Part shown: in pieces, positions 41,654 through 49,836 of the stretch
How the letters are laid out: every line of letters begins with the position of its first letter
How positions within the stretch are numbered: position 1 is the stretch's first letter
Source of the DNA: Candidatus Defluviibacillus avedoerensis
Lineage (GTDB): Bacteria; Pseudomonadota; Gammaproteobacteria; Burkholderiales; Burkholderiaceae_C
Assembly (NCBI GenBank): GCA_016703665.1
Contig: JADJBS010000001.1
Span: 124,001 to 188,000 of the forward strand
Reading direction: 5' to 3'
Length of the DNA: 64,000 nt
Position numbers and translations under genes: made by a program
Notes under the pieces: model-generated
Seen by the model: the letters and a program-made list of their open reading frames with translations, nothing else
Databases searched by the model: none
What the model was told of the DNA's origin: nothing

Positions 41654-42064
41654 ATGAGAAATTTGCTTCCTGTTGACGCCTGGACACTGCTGCAAGCCAC
41701 GCCCAACGCTCTTTTCGTCGATGTTCGGATGGAGATTGAATCGTTGTATGTTGGACGTCCCCCGGGCGTTCACATGATTGCCTGGTACGAATACCCCGAA
41801 CTCACCCCCGACCCACACGCCTTTGTGACCGCTGTGAAGCGCGAGATCCCGGGCGACAGTGATGACGAACGCAAGTCCCGTCTGGTGCTGTTGATCTGCC
41901 GCAGCGGCAAACGCTCGTCAGACGCCGGCCTGGCACTGGAGGCGGCTGGCTTTACCAATGTGGTAAACGTGGCTCACGGCTTTGAAGGCGATCTGGACGC
42001 AAGCTTTCATCGCTCCACTCTGAACGGTTGGCGGTTTGACGGCCTGCCGTGGGAACAAATGTGA
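41654..42064 (+). CDS. Rhodanese-like domain protein
   Basis: A single-domain rhodanese of 136 residues with the active-site cysteine in VLLICRSGKRSSDAG, a six-residue loop of the sulfurtransferase type. FVDVRMEIESLYVGRPPGVHMI is the N-terminal rhodanese motif. It starts at ATG 41654, divergent from metH1 with only 68 bases between the starts. The persulfide acceptor is unknown; the neighbouring methionine synthase does not by itself indicate a link. Confidence 0.88.
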   Translation: MRNLLPVDAWTLLQATPNALFVDVRMEIESLYVGRPPGVHMIAWYEYPELTPDPHAFVTAVKREIPGDSDDERKSRLVLLICRSGKRSSDAGLALEAAGFTNVVNVAHGFEGDLDASFHRSTLNGWRFDGLPWEQM

Positions 42065-42067
42065 GGA

Positions 42068-42133
42068 CATTGACAAAAAAAAGCCTATCACGGCTTATCT
42101 ACAAAGCGTACATAGCTATCATTTTTGTACCAA
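42068..42133. repeat. Possible interspersed repeat between the rhodanese gene and recQ
   Basis: This 66-base intergenic stretch carries TAGCTATCATTTTTGTA together with a small hairpin (AAGCC/GGCTT, loop of six bases, with T8 on the minus strand). The segment after glgP at 1250-1310 (TTTTGATAGC ... GCTATATCGGC) has a similar composition and order. It resembles the short TGATAGC-type intergenic repeats common in Comamonadaceae genomes; two loose copies in one window are weak support. Confidence 0.35.
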
Positions 42134-44029
42134 ATGAACGCTAATCCCCTGCACATCCTGCGAGAGGTGTTTGGCTACGACAGCTTTCGCGGGCCCCAGG
42201 CCTCCATTGTCGAGCACGTCTGTGATGGCGGCGATGCCTTGGTGCTCATGCCAACAGGGGGAGGCAAGTCCCTGTGTTACCAGATTCCGGCGATCGCGCG
42301 ACAGCGCAGCGGACACGGCGCTGCCATTGTTATCTCGCCCCTGATTGCCTTGATGCAGGATCAGGTGGGTGCCTTGCACGAAGCCGGGGTCGAGGCCGCC
42401 TTCCTTAACTCCACTCTCAGCAGTGCCGAGGCGTACGAGGTTGAGCAACGCATGCTGCGTGGAGACATCACCCTGCTTTACGCGGCGCCTGAGCGAGTGA
42501 CCACGCCGCGTTTTCTGGCGCAGTTGGATTCGCTGTGCGGGCAAGGTCGCCTGAGCCTGTTTGCCATCGACGAAGCCCACTGCGTGAGCCAATGGGGGCA
42601 TGATTTCCGGCCAGAGTACCGTGCACTGACCGTTCTGCATGAGCGGTATCCCCATGTTCCGCGCATTGCGCTGACCGCGACGGCTGATTCGCTGACCCGT
42701 GCTGACATACTGGAGCGGCTGCAACTGCAGGACGCCAGAGCGTTTGTCAGTAGTTTTGACCGGCCCAACATCCGCTACAAGATTGTCGAAAAAGCAGATG
42801 CCCGAAAACAGTTGCTGGCCTTCTTACGCATGGAGCACGAAGGCGACGCTGGCATTGTTTACTGTCAGTCGCGCAAAAAGGTGGAAGAAACTGCTGCCTT
42901 CCTCTGTGCCCAAGGTATCAATGCCTTGCCTTACCATGCCGGTCTGGACAGCAGCGTGCGTCAGACCCATCAAAACCGGTTTTTGCGGGAAGACAGTCTC
43001 GTGATGGTGGCAACCATTGCGTTTGGCATGGGCATCGACAAACCCGATGTCCGTTTTGTGGCCCACCTGGACATGCCCAAGAACATTGAGGGGTATTACC
43101 AGGAAACCGGTCGCGCTGGCCGTGATGGCGCCCCAGCCAATGCCTGGATGGCCTATGGCCTGCAGGACGTAGTCAACCAGCGCCGCATGATTGACGAAAG
43201 CCCGGCCGGCGAAGAGTTCAAACAGGTGATGCGAGGCAAACTCGACGCTCTGCTCGGGTTGGCCGAGGCCAGCGACTGCCGCCGGGTACGACTGCTCGCG
43301 TATTTCAACGAAACCTATGTTGCCACGGGCAACGCCGTCCACGAAATGCCTGGCGTCGCGGCTTGCTGTATGAACTGCGATAACTGTCTGCATCCTCCCA
43401 AGGTTTGGGACGGCACCGATGCTGCACGCAAGTTGCTTTCAACGATCTACCGTGTCCAACAGACCAGTGGCATCAGTTTTGGTGCAGGGCATCTGATGGA
43501 CATTGTGCGCGGCAAGAAGACAGACAAAGTCCTTCAGTTTGGGCACGACCAACTGAGCACCTTTGGCCTGAGCGCCGATTTAAGTGAGGCACAGTTGCGT
43601 GGCGTCTTGCGCCAGTTGATCGCAGTTGGGGCTGTCGCTGTTGACGCAGAGGCCTACAACACCTTGCAGCTCACCGATGGCTCGCGTGCCGTACTCAAAG
43701 GAGAAGTACAGCTGATGCTTCGGGAGACTGCGTCAACCCCGCCAGAGCGCCATCCCAAGCGCGACAAACAACGAAGTGCCAAGGCGGTCGTTGGTACATT
43801 AGCAGCTTCGCTGGATGAGGATGCCTTGCAACGCTTTGCAGCTCTCAAAGCCTGGCGTGGCGAAGTGGCGCGCGAGCACAATCTGCCCGCGTATGTGATC
43901 TTTCACGACGCCACGCTGGCAACCATTGCCGCCCTTGCACCCAAGAGCCTGGAAGAACTCCAAGGTATCAGCGGCATCGGAGCAAAGAAACTAGAAGCCT
44001 ATGGCGCTGAAGTCCTGAGGGCCATGTAG
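42134..44029 (+). CDS. recQ: ATP-dependent DNA helicase RecQ
   Basis: A superfamily-2 3'-5' helicase of 631 residues acting in recombination repair. Helicase motifs run in order: Walker A PTGGGKSLCYQIPA (about residue 38), DEAHCVSQWGHDFRP, LTATAD, VYCQSRKKVEET and QETGRAGRDG. The RQC zinc-binding cysteines (CRRVRLLAYF, CCMNCDNC) and a C-terminal HRDC domain (LQGISGIGAKKLEAYG) are complete. ATG 42134 is preferred over a TTG nine bases upstream. Confidence 0.97.
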   Translation: MNANPLHILREVFGYDSFRGPQASIVEHVCDGGDALVLMPTGGGKSLCYQIPAIARQRSGHGAAIVISPLIALMQDQVGALHEAGVEAAFLNSTLSSAEAYEVEQRMLRGDITLLYAAPERVTTPRFLAQLDSLCGQGRLSLFAIDEAHCVSQWGHDFRPEYRALTVLHERYPHVPRIALTATADSLTRADILERLQLQDARAFVSSFDRPNIRYKIVEKADARKQLLAFLRMEHEGDAGIVYCQSRKKVEETAAFLCAQGINALPYHAGLDSSVRQTHQNRFLREDSLVMVATIAFGMGIDKPDVRFVAHLDMPKNIEGYYQETGRAGRDGAPANAWMAYGLQDVVNQRRMIDESPAGEEFKQVMRGKLDALLGLAEASDCRRVRLLAYFNETYVATGNAVHEMPGVAACCMNCDNCLHPPKVWDGTDAARKLLSTIYRVQQTSGISFGAGHLMDIVRGKKTDKVLQFGHDQLSTFGLSADLSEAQLRGVLRQLIAVGAVAVDAEAYNTLQLTDGSRAVLKGEVQLMLRETASTPPERHPKRDKQRSAKAVVGTLAASLDEDALQRFAALKAWRGEVAREHNLPAYVIFHDATLATIAALAPKSLEELQGISGIGAKKLEAYGAEVLRAM

Positions 44030-44070
44030 AGGTAATTGACGAGCCAAACCTGACTAAGCAGAATTCCATC

Positions 44071-45417
44071 GTGCACCTTAAACCCTACGAAGCTGGCGAA
44101 CTGGCGTCGCAACATGCGAGGCGGGTTCGCAATGTCCTGAGCTTGTGTAGCGTCATCATGGTGGGCGCCGGGCTGGGCTGGGGGGTTCATTTTGCATTGA
44201 CTGGCCACCATGAACTGGTGTTGCTTGACATTGCCATCGTCCTCATTGGCCTGACCATTGGTTTCCTGGCCAGAGGTGGCCAAAATCGTGCGGCGTCCGC
44301 AGTACTCATCGCGGCGATGTGGTTCGTCCTAGGGTTGCTGTCAGTGTTTCAGGACATTCCGTCCGCGGCTGCGCCGCGCTCAGTTCATCAATACTTCCTG
44401 CCCCTGGGCGTTGCCGGTTATATGCTCTTTCGTGATGAACCTGGCTGGGTAAAACATGGAGTTGCCGGGATCAGCTTGTCGCTGTTTTACGCTTTGGCCA
44501 GCAGCAATTGGGGCATGCAAACCGATCTGGCGTTGCCGGATGACATCCGGATCCCAGGCACCTGGATCAATAATCTGCTGGCCCTCGTCTTGCTCTACGC
44601 CGCCATGCATCTGATGCAAACCGATTTGGTCGCTCAAGGATCCAGTATTGCTGCGATTAGAAAAGCGCTGGCGTTCCGACAGTTTGTGCTGCATTTTCAA
44701 CCCCAGATGGGCGTGAATGGCACCATCAGTGGTGCGGAGGCCCTGGTGCGCTGGAACCACCCTGCGCTGGGGTTAACTCCGCCTGCCGAGTTCATTCCAG
44801 AGGCTGAAGAGTCAGGGCTGATCATTCCATTGGGCTACTGGATATTGGCCCAAGCGTGCGCCCAATTGGTAAGCTGGTCAAGAGATGAAAAATTTGAACA
44901 CTTGAGTCTGTCTGTCAATGTCAGCGCACAACAGTTTCGGCAGGCAGATTTTGTACCACGCGTCGCTCAAGCCCTGGATCAGTCTGGTGCGAATCCGCAA
45001 CGTTTGAAGTTGGAGCTGACGGAAAGCATGCTGATCAACGACATGGACGACGTCATCCTCAAGATGACTGCCCTGCGCGAACGGGGTGTGCGCCTTTCGC
45101 TGGACGACTTTGGCACCGGCTTTTCGTCGCTGGCTTACCTGAAACGCTTGCCGCTGGATCAACTCAAGATCGACAAGTCCTTCGTGGATGAGGTGTTAAC
45201 TGATGCCCACGATACAGCCATTGTCCGTACCGTGATCACGCTGGGTCACAGCCTGGGCCTTGAAGTGATCGCTGAAGGCGTGGAAACCCAGAGCCAATGC
45301 GATTGTCTGATCGGATTGGGTTGTCGGGCCTACCAGGGTTTCCTGCTGAGCAAACCTTTGCCAATCAAGGAATTCAATTCTTTCTTAATCAACCGTGCGG
45401 CGCCCAAGCAGGCTTAG
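44071..45417 (+). CDS. Membrane-anchored EAL-domain c-di-GMP phosphodiesterase
   Basis: A 448-residue protein with a GTG start. The N-terminal 200 residues hold five or six hydrophobic helices with no recognised sensor family. The EAL domain (about 215-440) keeps EALVRWNHP, the metal-binding segment SLSVNVSAQQFRQ, LTESMLI, LDDFGTGFSSLAYLKRLP with the catalytic loop aspartates, KIDKSFV and AEGVET, so it should hydrolyse c-di-GMP. There is no GGDEF domain. It ends 2 bases from the convergent AAA+ ATPase. Confidence 0.9.
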   Translation: MHLKPYEAGELASQHARRVRNVLSLCSVIMVGAGLGWGVHFALTGHHELVLLDIAIVLIGLTIGFLARGGQNRAASAVLIAAMWFVLGLLSVFQDIPSAAAPRSVHQYFLPLGVAGYMLFRDEPGWVKHGVAGISLSLFYALASSNWGMQTDLALPDDIRIPGTWINNLLALVLLYAAMHLMQTDLVAQGSSIAAIRKALAFRQFVLHFQPQMGVNGTISGAEALVRWNHPALGLTPPAEFIPEAEESGLIIPLGYWILAQACAQLVSWSRDEKFEHLSLSVNVSAQQFRQADFVPRVAQALDQSGANPQRLKLELTESMLINDMDDVILKMTALRERGVRLSLDDFGTGFSSLAYLKRLPLDQLKIDKSFVDEVLTDAHDTAIVRTVITLGHSLGLEVIAEGVETQSQCDCLIGLGCRAYQGFLLSKPLPIKEFNSFLINRAAPKQA

Positions 45418-45419
45418 CA

Positions 45420-47747
45420 TCAAGGCAGGAACCCTATCCCGCGCGATTCGCGTACTTCTGGTTTGATACGGTGCTCAGCCTCTAGCTGCTCCATGAACTC
45501 TTCGGGTGAAAACGCTGTCGCCAAGATGTCCACCTGCCTTTTGACTGCAGCAAAATCTCCGGGGCAAAGTTGATGCAACTTAGTCAGGCGCGCGCGCAAG
45601 GCTTGCGACATGGCAGCCAAGTCTCCTGTCAACGCTTCTGTCACGAACATCTGTTCGCGCTGCGCTGGTGTCAGCGGCATGAACTTGATCTTGAAGGTAA
45701 ATCGTCGCAATGCAGCCTGGTCAACCCGATCCAGCAGATTGGTGGTGCAGATAAAGATGCCATTGTGGCGCTCCATGCCTTGCAGCATTTCGTTCACCTC
45801 GGTCACTTCGTAGGTACGCTGGGCCGAGCGTCGATCCTGCAAAAAGCTGTCTGCTTCGTCCAAAAGCAAGACCGCTTTTTCGGCTTCGGCCTCTTTGAAC
45901 ATGGCAGCCATGTTCTGCTCGGTTTCACCCACAAACTTGCTGACCAGATCGCTCGCTCGCTTAATGATGAGCGGTTTGTCAACTGCCCTGGCAATGTGTT
46001 CGGCCAGGGCCGTTTTTCCAGTCCCAGGCGCCCCGTAAAAACACAGGCTACCGTGGCCTCGAGCTTTGAGGGCTTCGACAACACGGGGAATTGCAAACCG
46101 AGTCTCCACGTTCAGCATGTCCAGGTTGTAGGTGGTCACGCTCGAGCTTTGGCGGCTGCCCCCTGCTTTGTTACCCAAGGCCAAATCAGCATTCTTAAGT
46201 TGCCGCTCAATCAGGCCTTCTAGCTGGGTCACATTAGCCTTCTCGTCCGTCGCTTGAGCTAGGCCCGCAAACTTGACTGCGGTGCGAATCTGCGCAGGCG
46301 TGAGGCCTTTGCGTTCAGTCAGTTTCGCAACAAAGCTGTCTGACACGTCTACACCTTCCAGCGTCTTGCGAACCAATCCTTCGCGCGCACCGGGGGGAGG
46401 ACTTTTCAACTCCAAGTGGTAGGCAAAACGGCGTCGAAAGGCGGGGTCAATCTGTTCAATCCGGTTGGTAACCCAGAGCGTGGGAACGGTGTTGGATTCT
46501 AAAATCTGGTTTACCCAGGCTTTGCCGTTGACGCTGGCACTGGACGGCGCTGCCACCTGCTCGGCTCGTGCCATCAACTGCGCGGCTTCACTGCTGATGG
46601 GTGGAAAGACATCCTCCACCTCGTCAAACAAGAGCACGGCCTGGTGACTTCCCCTGAGAAACACTTGTGCGATTTGCAAAGAGCGATAGCGGTCACGTCC
46701 GCTGAGTGAGTTGCCATCGCGATCAGCGTATTCCACTTCGTACAACTCCAGCTCAGCAGCTTGCGCTACCACCTTGGCGAGCTCGGTTTTGCCGGTGCCA
46801 GGTGGGCCATAGAGCAAGATGTTGACGCCGCTTTCGTTGCGCTCCACGGCGTTGCGTAGCAAGGTCCGCAACACCTGGGCATCTTCCTTCACATACTCAA
46901 AGTCACTCAGGTTCAATTCACTCTTGGCGCTCGGGCGGGTGAAAACGGCCATCAACGCGGCCTTGTCGCGGTATTCACGCATGAGCACGGTGGGCAGCTT
47001 TTCGCTGACTTTCATGAGGTCGCCCAGGTCAGTGATGTTGTGCTCAGAGATCAGGTTTTCGACAAGGCCAATTCGTTCCAGGCGCGAGCCCGCCCGCAAG
47101 GCGTCAGCGACTTCTGTGGGTTTGACGCCTGCTACTTCCGCCAAGGCGGCATAGGCTTCAGGCGCATTTTTGACCTTGAATTCCACCAACAGGCTGCGCA
47201 AGTCGCGCTGATACCGTGCCAGCGTGCCGTACAGCAGCAGAGCCCGCTCTGCGCGACTGAGCATCAGCAGGCCGGACAGGGCATCGATGTTTTTCTCGAC
47301 CAGCGTGCTCTGCTTTTTGAGGGAGTGGTTCAGCCATTGTCCTGTCACAGCCAGAACCGAAAGAAGATCCTTGGGCAGGTCTTTGGCGTATTCGTCCAAG
47401 TAAAAGAACAGGGTACCTTCTTCATAAGGACCGCGCCATACACCATGGCGCTCCATGAACTCCTGCATGTCGAGGGCTTCATGGCCTCGCCAGAACTCAT
47501 TGTCTTTGCACCGCCGACCCAGGAATTCACGCAATCGTGTGAGCACGGGCAGGGGCCACACCAAATGCTTGCCCGTTAGTGGCAACAGACCGTTAAAGTC
47601 CCGTCGCACATTGAACTTGGCACCCTGCTTGCCAGCCAGGGTCATCACAAAGTGTGAACACAGCAAGTCCAGCACCGGCGCATCCTTCAGGCCAGGCGAG
47701 GGCATGACAGGAATGTCTGATGAGAACTTGTTAACGGCCTTGACCAT
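45420..47747 (-). CDS. Tandem AAA+ ATPase
   Basis: A 775-residue cytoplasmic protein with an N-terminal helical region of about 280 residues and two AAA+ modules. Module 1 has Walker A LLYGPPGTGKTELA (about residue 305) and Walker B VLLFDEVEDVFP; module 2 has Walker A FYGAPGTGKTALAEH (about 569), Walker B VLLLDEADSFL and sensor 1 FICTTNLLDRVD. The start ATG 47747 follows a strong GGAGGTGAAG. It resembles CDC48/FtsH-type unfoldase modules, but no protease or adaptor is adjacent and the function is not known. Confidence 0.86.
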   Translation of the reverse strand: MVKAVNKFSSDIPVMPSPGLKDAPVLDLLCSHFVMTLAGKQGAKFNVRRDFNGLLPLTGKHLVWPLPVLTRLREFLGRRCKDNEFWRGHEALDMQEFMERHGVWRGPYEEGTLFFYLDEYAKDLPKDLLSVLAVTGQWLNHSLKKQSTLVEKNIDALSGLLMLSRAERALLLYGTLARYQRDLRSLLVEFKVKNAPEAYAALAEVAGVKPTEVADALRAGSRLERIGLVENLISEHNITDLGDLMKVSEKLPTVLMREYRDKAALMAVFTRPSAKSELNLSDFEYVKEDAQVLRTLLRNAVERNESGVNILLYGPPGTGKTELAKVVAQAAELELYEVEYADRDGNSLSGRDRYRSLQIAQVFLRGSHQAVLLFDEVEDVFPPISSEAAQLMARAEQVAAPSSASVNGKAWVNQILESNTVPTLWVTNRIEQIDPAFRRRFAYHLELKSPPPGAREGLVRKTLEGVDVSDSFVAKLTERKGLTPAQIRTAVKFAGLAQATDEKANVTQLEGLIERQLKNADLALGNKAGGSRQSSSVTTYNLDMLNVETRFAIPRVVEALKARGHGSLCFYGAPGTGKTALAEHIARAVDKPLIIKRASDLVSKFVGETEQNMAAMFKEAEAEKAVLLLDEADSFLQDRRSAQRTYEVTEVNEMLQGMERHNGIFICTTNLLDRVDQAALRRFTFKIKFMPLTPAQREQMFVTEALTGDLAAMSQALRARLTKLHQLCPGDFAAVKRQVDILATAFSPEEFMEQLEAEHRIKPEVRESRGIGFLP

Positions 47748-47889
47748 CTTCACCTCCAGGCAAAAAGCTGCAAGTAACCGCACCATAACGCGCAACAATA
47801 GCTATGGGAATACTGCGGTCATTTATTCCTTCCCATGGACTGTGTTGAAATTGCCACAATCCAGTAACTTGCCAATCTTACGAGCCGTC

Positions 47890-49110
47890 ATGATTGAACT
47901 TAATGATATCGAGCGCGCCGCGATCCGGCTGAAGGGGCAGGTAATTGATACCCCATGCGTTTATTCGAGAACCCTGTCGGAGTTGACCGGCGCACAGGTC
48001 TATCTGAAGTTCGAAAACCATCAGTTCACCGCCTCTTTCAAGGAGCGCGGCGCCTGTAACAAGCTCACCTTGTTAACCGAAGAGCAAGGGCGAAACGCAA
48101 ATCCATCTCTTGTGGGCGTCATTGCCATGAGTGCCGGCAACCATGCGCAGGGGGTCGCTTATCACGCCCAGCGGCTCGGCTTGAAAGCGGTGATTGTGAT
48201 GCCGCGTTTTACGCCTGGCATCAAAGTGGAGCGTACGCGAGGCTTTGGTGCAGAGGTGGTCTTGCACGGCGACACGCTGGATGAGGCGCGCGCCCATGCA
48301 TTGGCCTTGGCCAAGGAACGGGGACTGGCGTTTGTCCATCCTTATGACGATGCTGCCATCGCCGCAGGTCAAGGAACTGTTGGATTGGAAATGCTGCAGG
48401 CTGTGCCCGACCTGGACACCCTCATCGTTGCAGTTGGCGGTGGTGGCCTGATTGCGGGCATTGCGACGGCGGTCAAGGCCAAGTCACCTAACATTCAGGT
48501 AGTAGGCGTGCAGACCCAACGCTTTCCGGGCATGTTCAATGCAATTAAGGGCACGCATTTACCCCAAGGTCAGAGCACTATCGCTGAGGGTATAGCGGTG
48601 GGTACACCCGGCAGATTGACCCAGGCGGTGGTTGCCAAGCGTGTGGATGATTTGCTGCTTGTCGATGAAGGTGACATTGAGCAGGCCATTGTGATGTTGC
48701 TGGAAATTGAAAAAACGCTGGTGGAGGGTGCAGGCGCCGCAGGGCTTGCGGCGCTGCTGAAATACCCAGATCAGTTCAAAGGCAAGCGCGTCGGCCTGGT
48801 ACTTTGCGGCGGCAATATCGACCCTTTACTGCTCGCTGCAACAATCGAACGCGGCATGGTGCGCGCGGGGCGCCTGGCTCGGTTACGCGTCAATGCGCGG
48901 GATGTACCTGGGTCCCTTGCCAGGATTACGCAGGTGGTCGCTGACGCTGGCGCCAATATTGACGAAGTTCACCATCAGCGTGCATTCAGTCATTTATCGG
49001 CCCAACATGTCGAGATCGAACTGGTCATCCAAACCCGCGGTCACCCCCATGTGGCACAGGTACTGGAGTCCCTTAATACAGCCGGGTTTACGGCAGAGGA
49101 GCAGCCATGA
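47890..49110 (+). CDS. ilvA: Threonine ammonia-lyase with C-terminal ACT domain
   Basis: A PLP enzyme of 406 residues that converts threonine to 2-oxobutanoate and ammonia. The PLP lysine is in TASFKERGACNK (about residue 50), SAGNHAQGVAYHAQ is the substrate loop, and VAVGGGGLIAGI is the phosphate-binding glycine loop. One ACT-like domain (residues 330-406) ends the protein, as in the shorter TdcB/IlvA form of about 400 residues rather than the 500-residue form with two regulatory domains. ATG 47890 is chosen because MIELNDIERAA matches the family start. It overlaps the thioesterase gene. Confidence 0.93.
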   Translation: MIELNDIERAAIRLKGQVIDTPCVYSRTLSELTGAQVYLKFENHQFTASFKERGACNKLTLLTEEQGRNANPSLVGVIAMSAGNHAQGVAYHAQRLGLKAVIVMPRFTPGIKVERTRGFGAEVVLHGDTLDEARAHALALAKERGLAFVHPYDDAAIAAGQGTVGLEMLQAVPDLDTLIVAVGGGGLIAGIATAVKAKSPNIQVVGVQTQRFPGMFNAIKGTHLPQGQSTIAEGIAVGTPGRLTQAVVAKRVDDLLLVDEGDIEQAIVMLLEIEKTLVEGAGAAGLAALLKYPDQFKGKRVGLVLCGGNIDPLLLAATIERGMVRAGRLARLRVNARDVPGSLARITQVVADAGANIDEVHHQRAFSHLSAQHVEIELVIQTRGHPHVAQVLESLNTAGFTAEEQP

Positions 49111-49517
49111 GCGTCACCATTCAAACACTTCAGCAGGCGCTTACCGATCACTTTGCGCCTTGGGTCCAGGATTTGGGCCTCCAGGTTGTGTCTGCAGATA
49201 CTGACGGCGTGTGTGTTCGCTTGCCCCAAAGTGACCAGTTGTTCCGCGTGGGCGGCGTGTTGTGCGGGCAGGCCATGATGGCGGCGGCAGATACAGCGAT
49301 GGTTCTGGCACTGATCCAGCATTTTGGGGAGTTCCGGCCCTGCACTACGGTTCAATTGAACAGCAGCTTTCTAAAGCCGCTCTCCGGGCAGGATGCCCTG
49401 GTGGTGGCACGGGTCCTGCGCGCTGGAAAAAGCCTGGCCTTTGGCGAGATTGATTTGCGTGGCGCGCAGGACGGAAAGTCGGTTTGCCGTGTCAGTACAA
49501 CATATGCCTTGCTTTGA
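49107..49517 (+). CDS. PaaI-type hot-dog thioesterase
   Basis: A small thioesterase-superfamily protein of 136 residues with the hot-dog fold. The conserved segment VGGVLCGQAMMAAADTAMVLAL contains the aspartate position, and TTVQLNSSFLKPLSGQDALVVA is the conserved central strand. The acyl-CoA substrate is unknown. It is coupled to the threonine ammonia-lyase gene by an ATGA overlap, though no chemical link between the two is evident. Confidence 0.87.
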   Translation: MSVTIQTLQQALTDHFAPWVQDLGLQVVSADTDGVCVRLPQSDQLFRVGGVLCGQAMMAAADTAMVLALIQHFGEFRPCTTVQLNSSFLKPLSGQDALVVARVLRAGKSLAFGEIDLRGAQDGKSVCRVSTTYALL

Positions 49518-49836
49518 AAAGCAGCGTAAATTGTCATCCTCGAGTCAGCCTTGCGCATCGGAAATGTCCACATAACTTGGCTGCATAAAGTTATGCATCG
49601 ATTGCATAAAGTTGCGCAGTAACTGCTTGGTAACTCTGAGTTACGTTCATAAAATTGCTATCCCAGCCGACTTGGACCAAACCTCCTAAGCTTCTGCCTG
49701 ACCGCACTGCAAGCGCCGACTGAAGTGTTTAGCCGTTTTCTCAAAGTGAAGTCGCGCCGCTTGTTGCAAGCCTGATTCGTTACAAGCTTTGCCCGCTTCT
49801 TTTTGATAAGACGATTTTTAACTTAGGAGCATTGCA
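49518..49836. promoter_or_regulatory. 319-base regulatory region upstream of pckG with phased direct repeats
   Basis: Two copies of TGCATAAAGTTRYGCA occur at 49582-49597 and 49603-49618, spaced 21 bases (two helical turns). CATAACTT at 49571-49578 is the inverse of AAGTTATG at 49588-49595. A further TAACTGC/GGTAACT series follows at 49620-49645, and TAAAATTGCTATC at 49652-49664 resembles the interspersed repeat motif. A good Shine-Dalgarno (TTAGGAG) precedes ATG 49837. No coding frame, tRNA or clear -35/-10 pair is visible. The repeats look like tandem operators. Confidence 0.6.
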
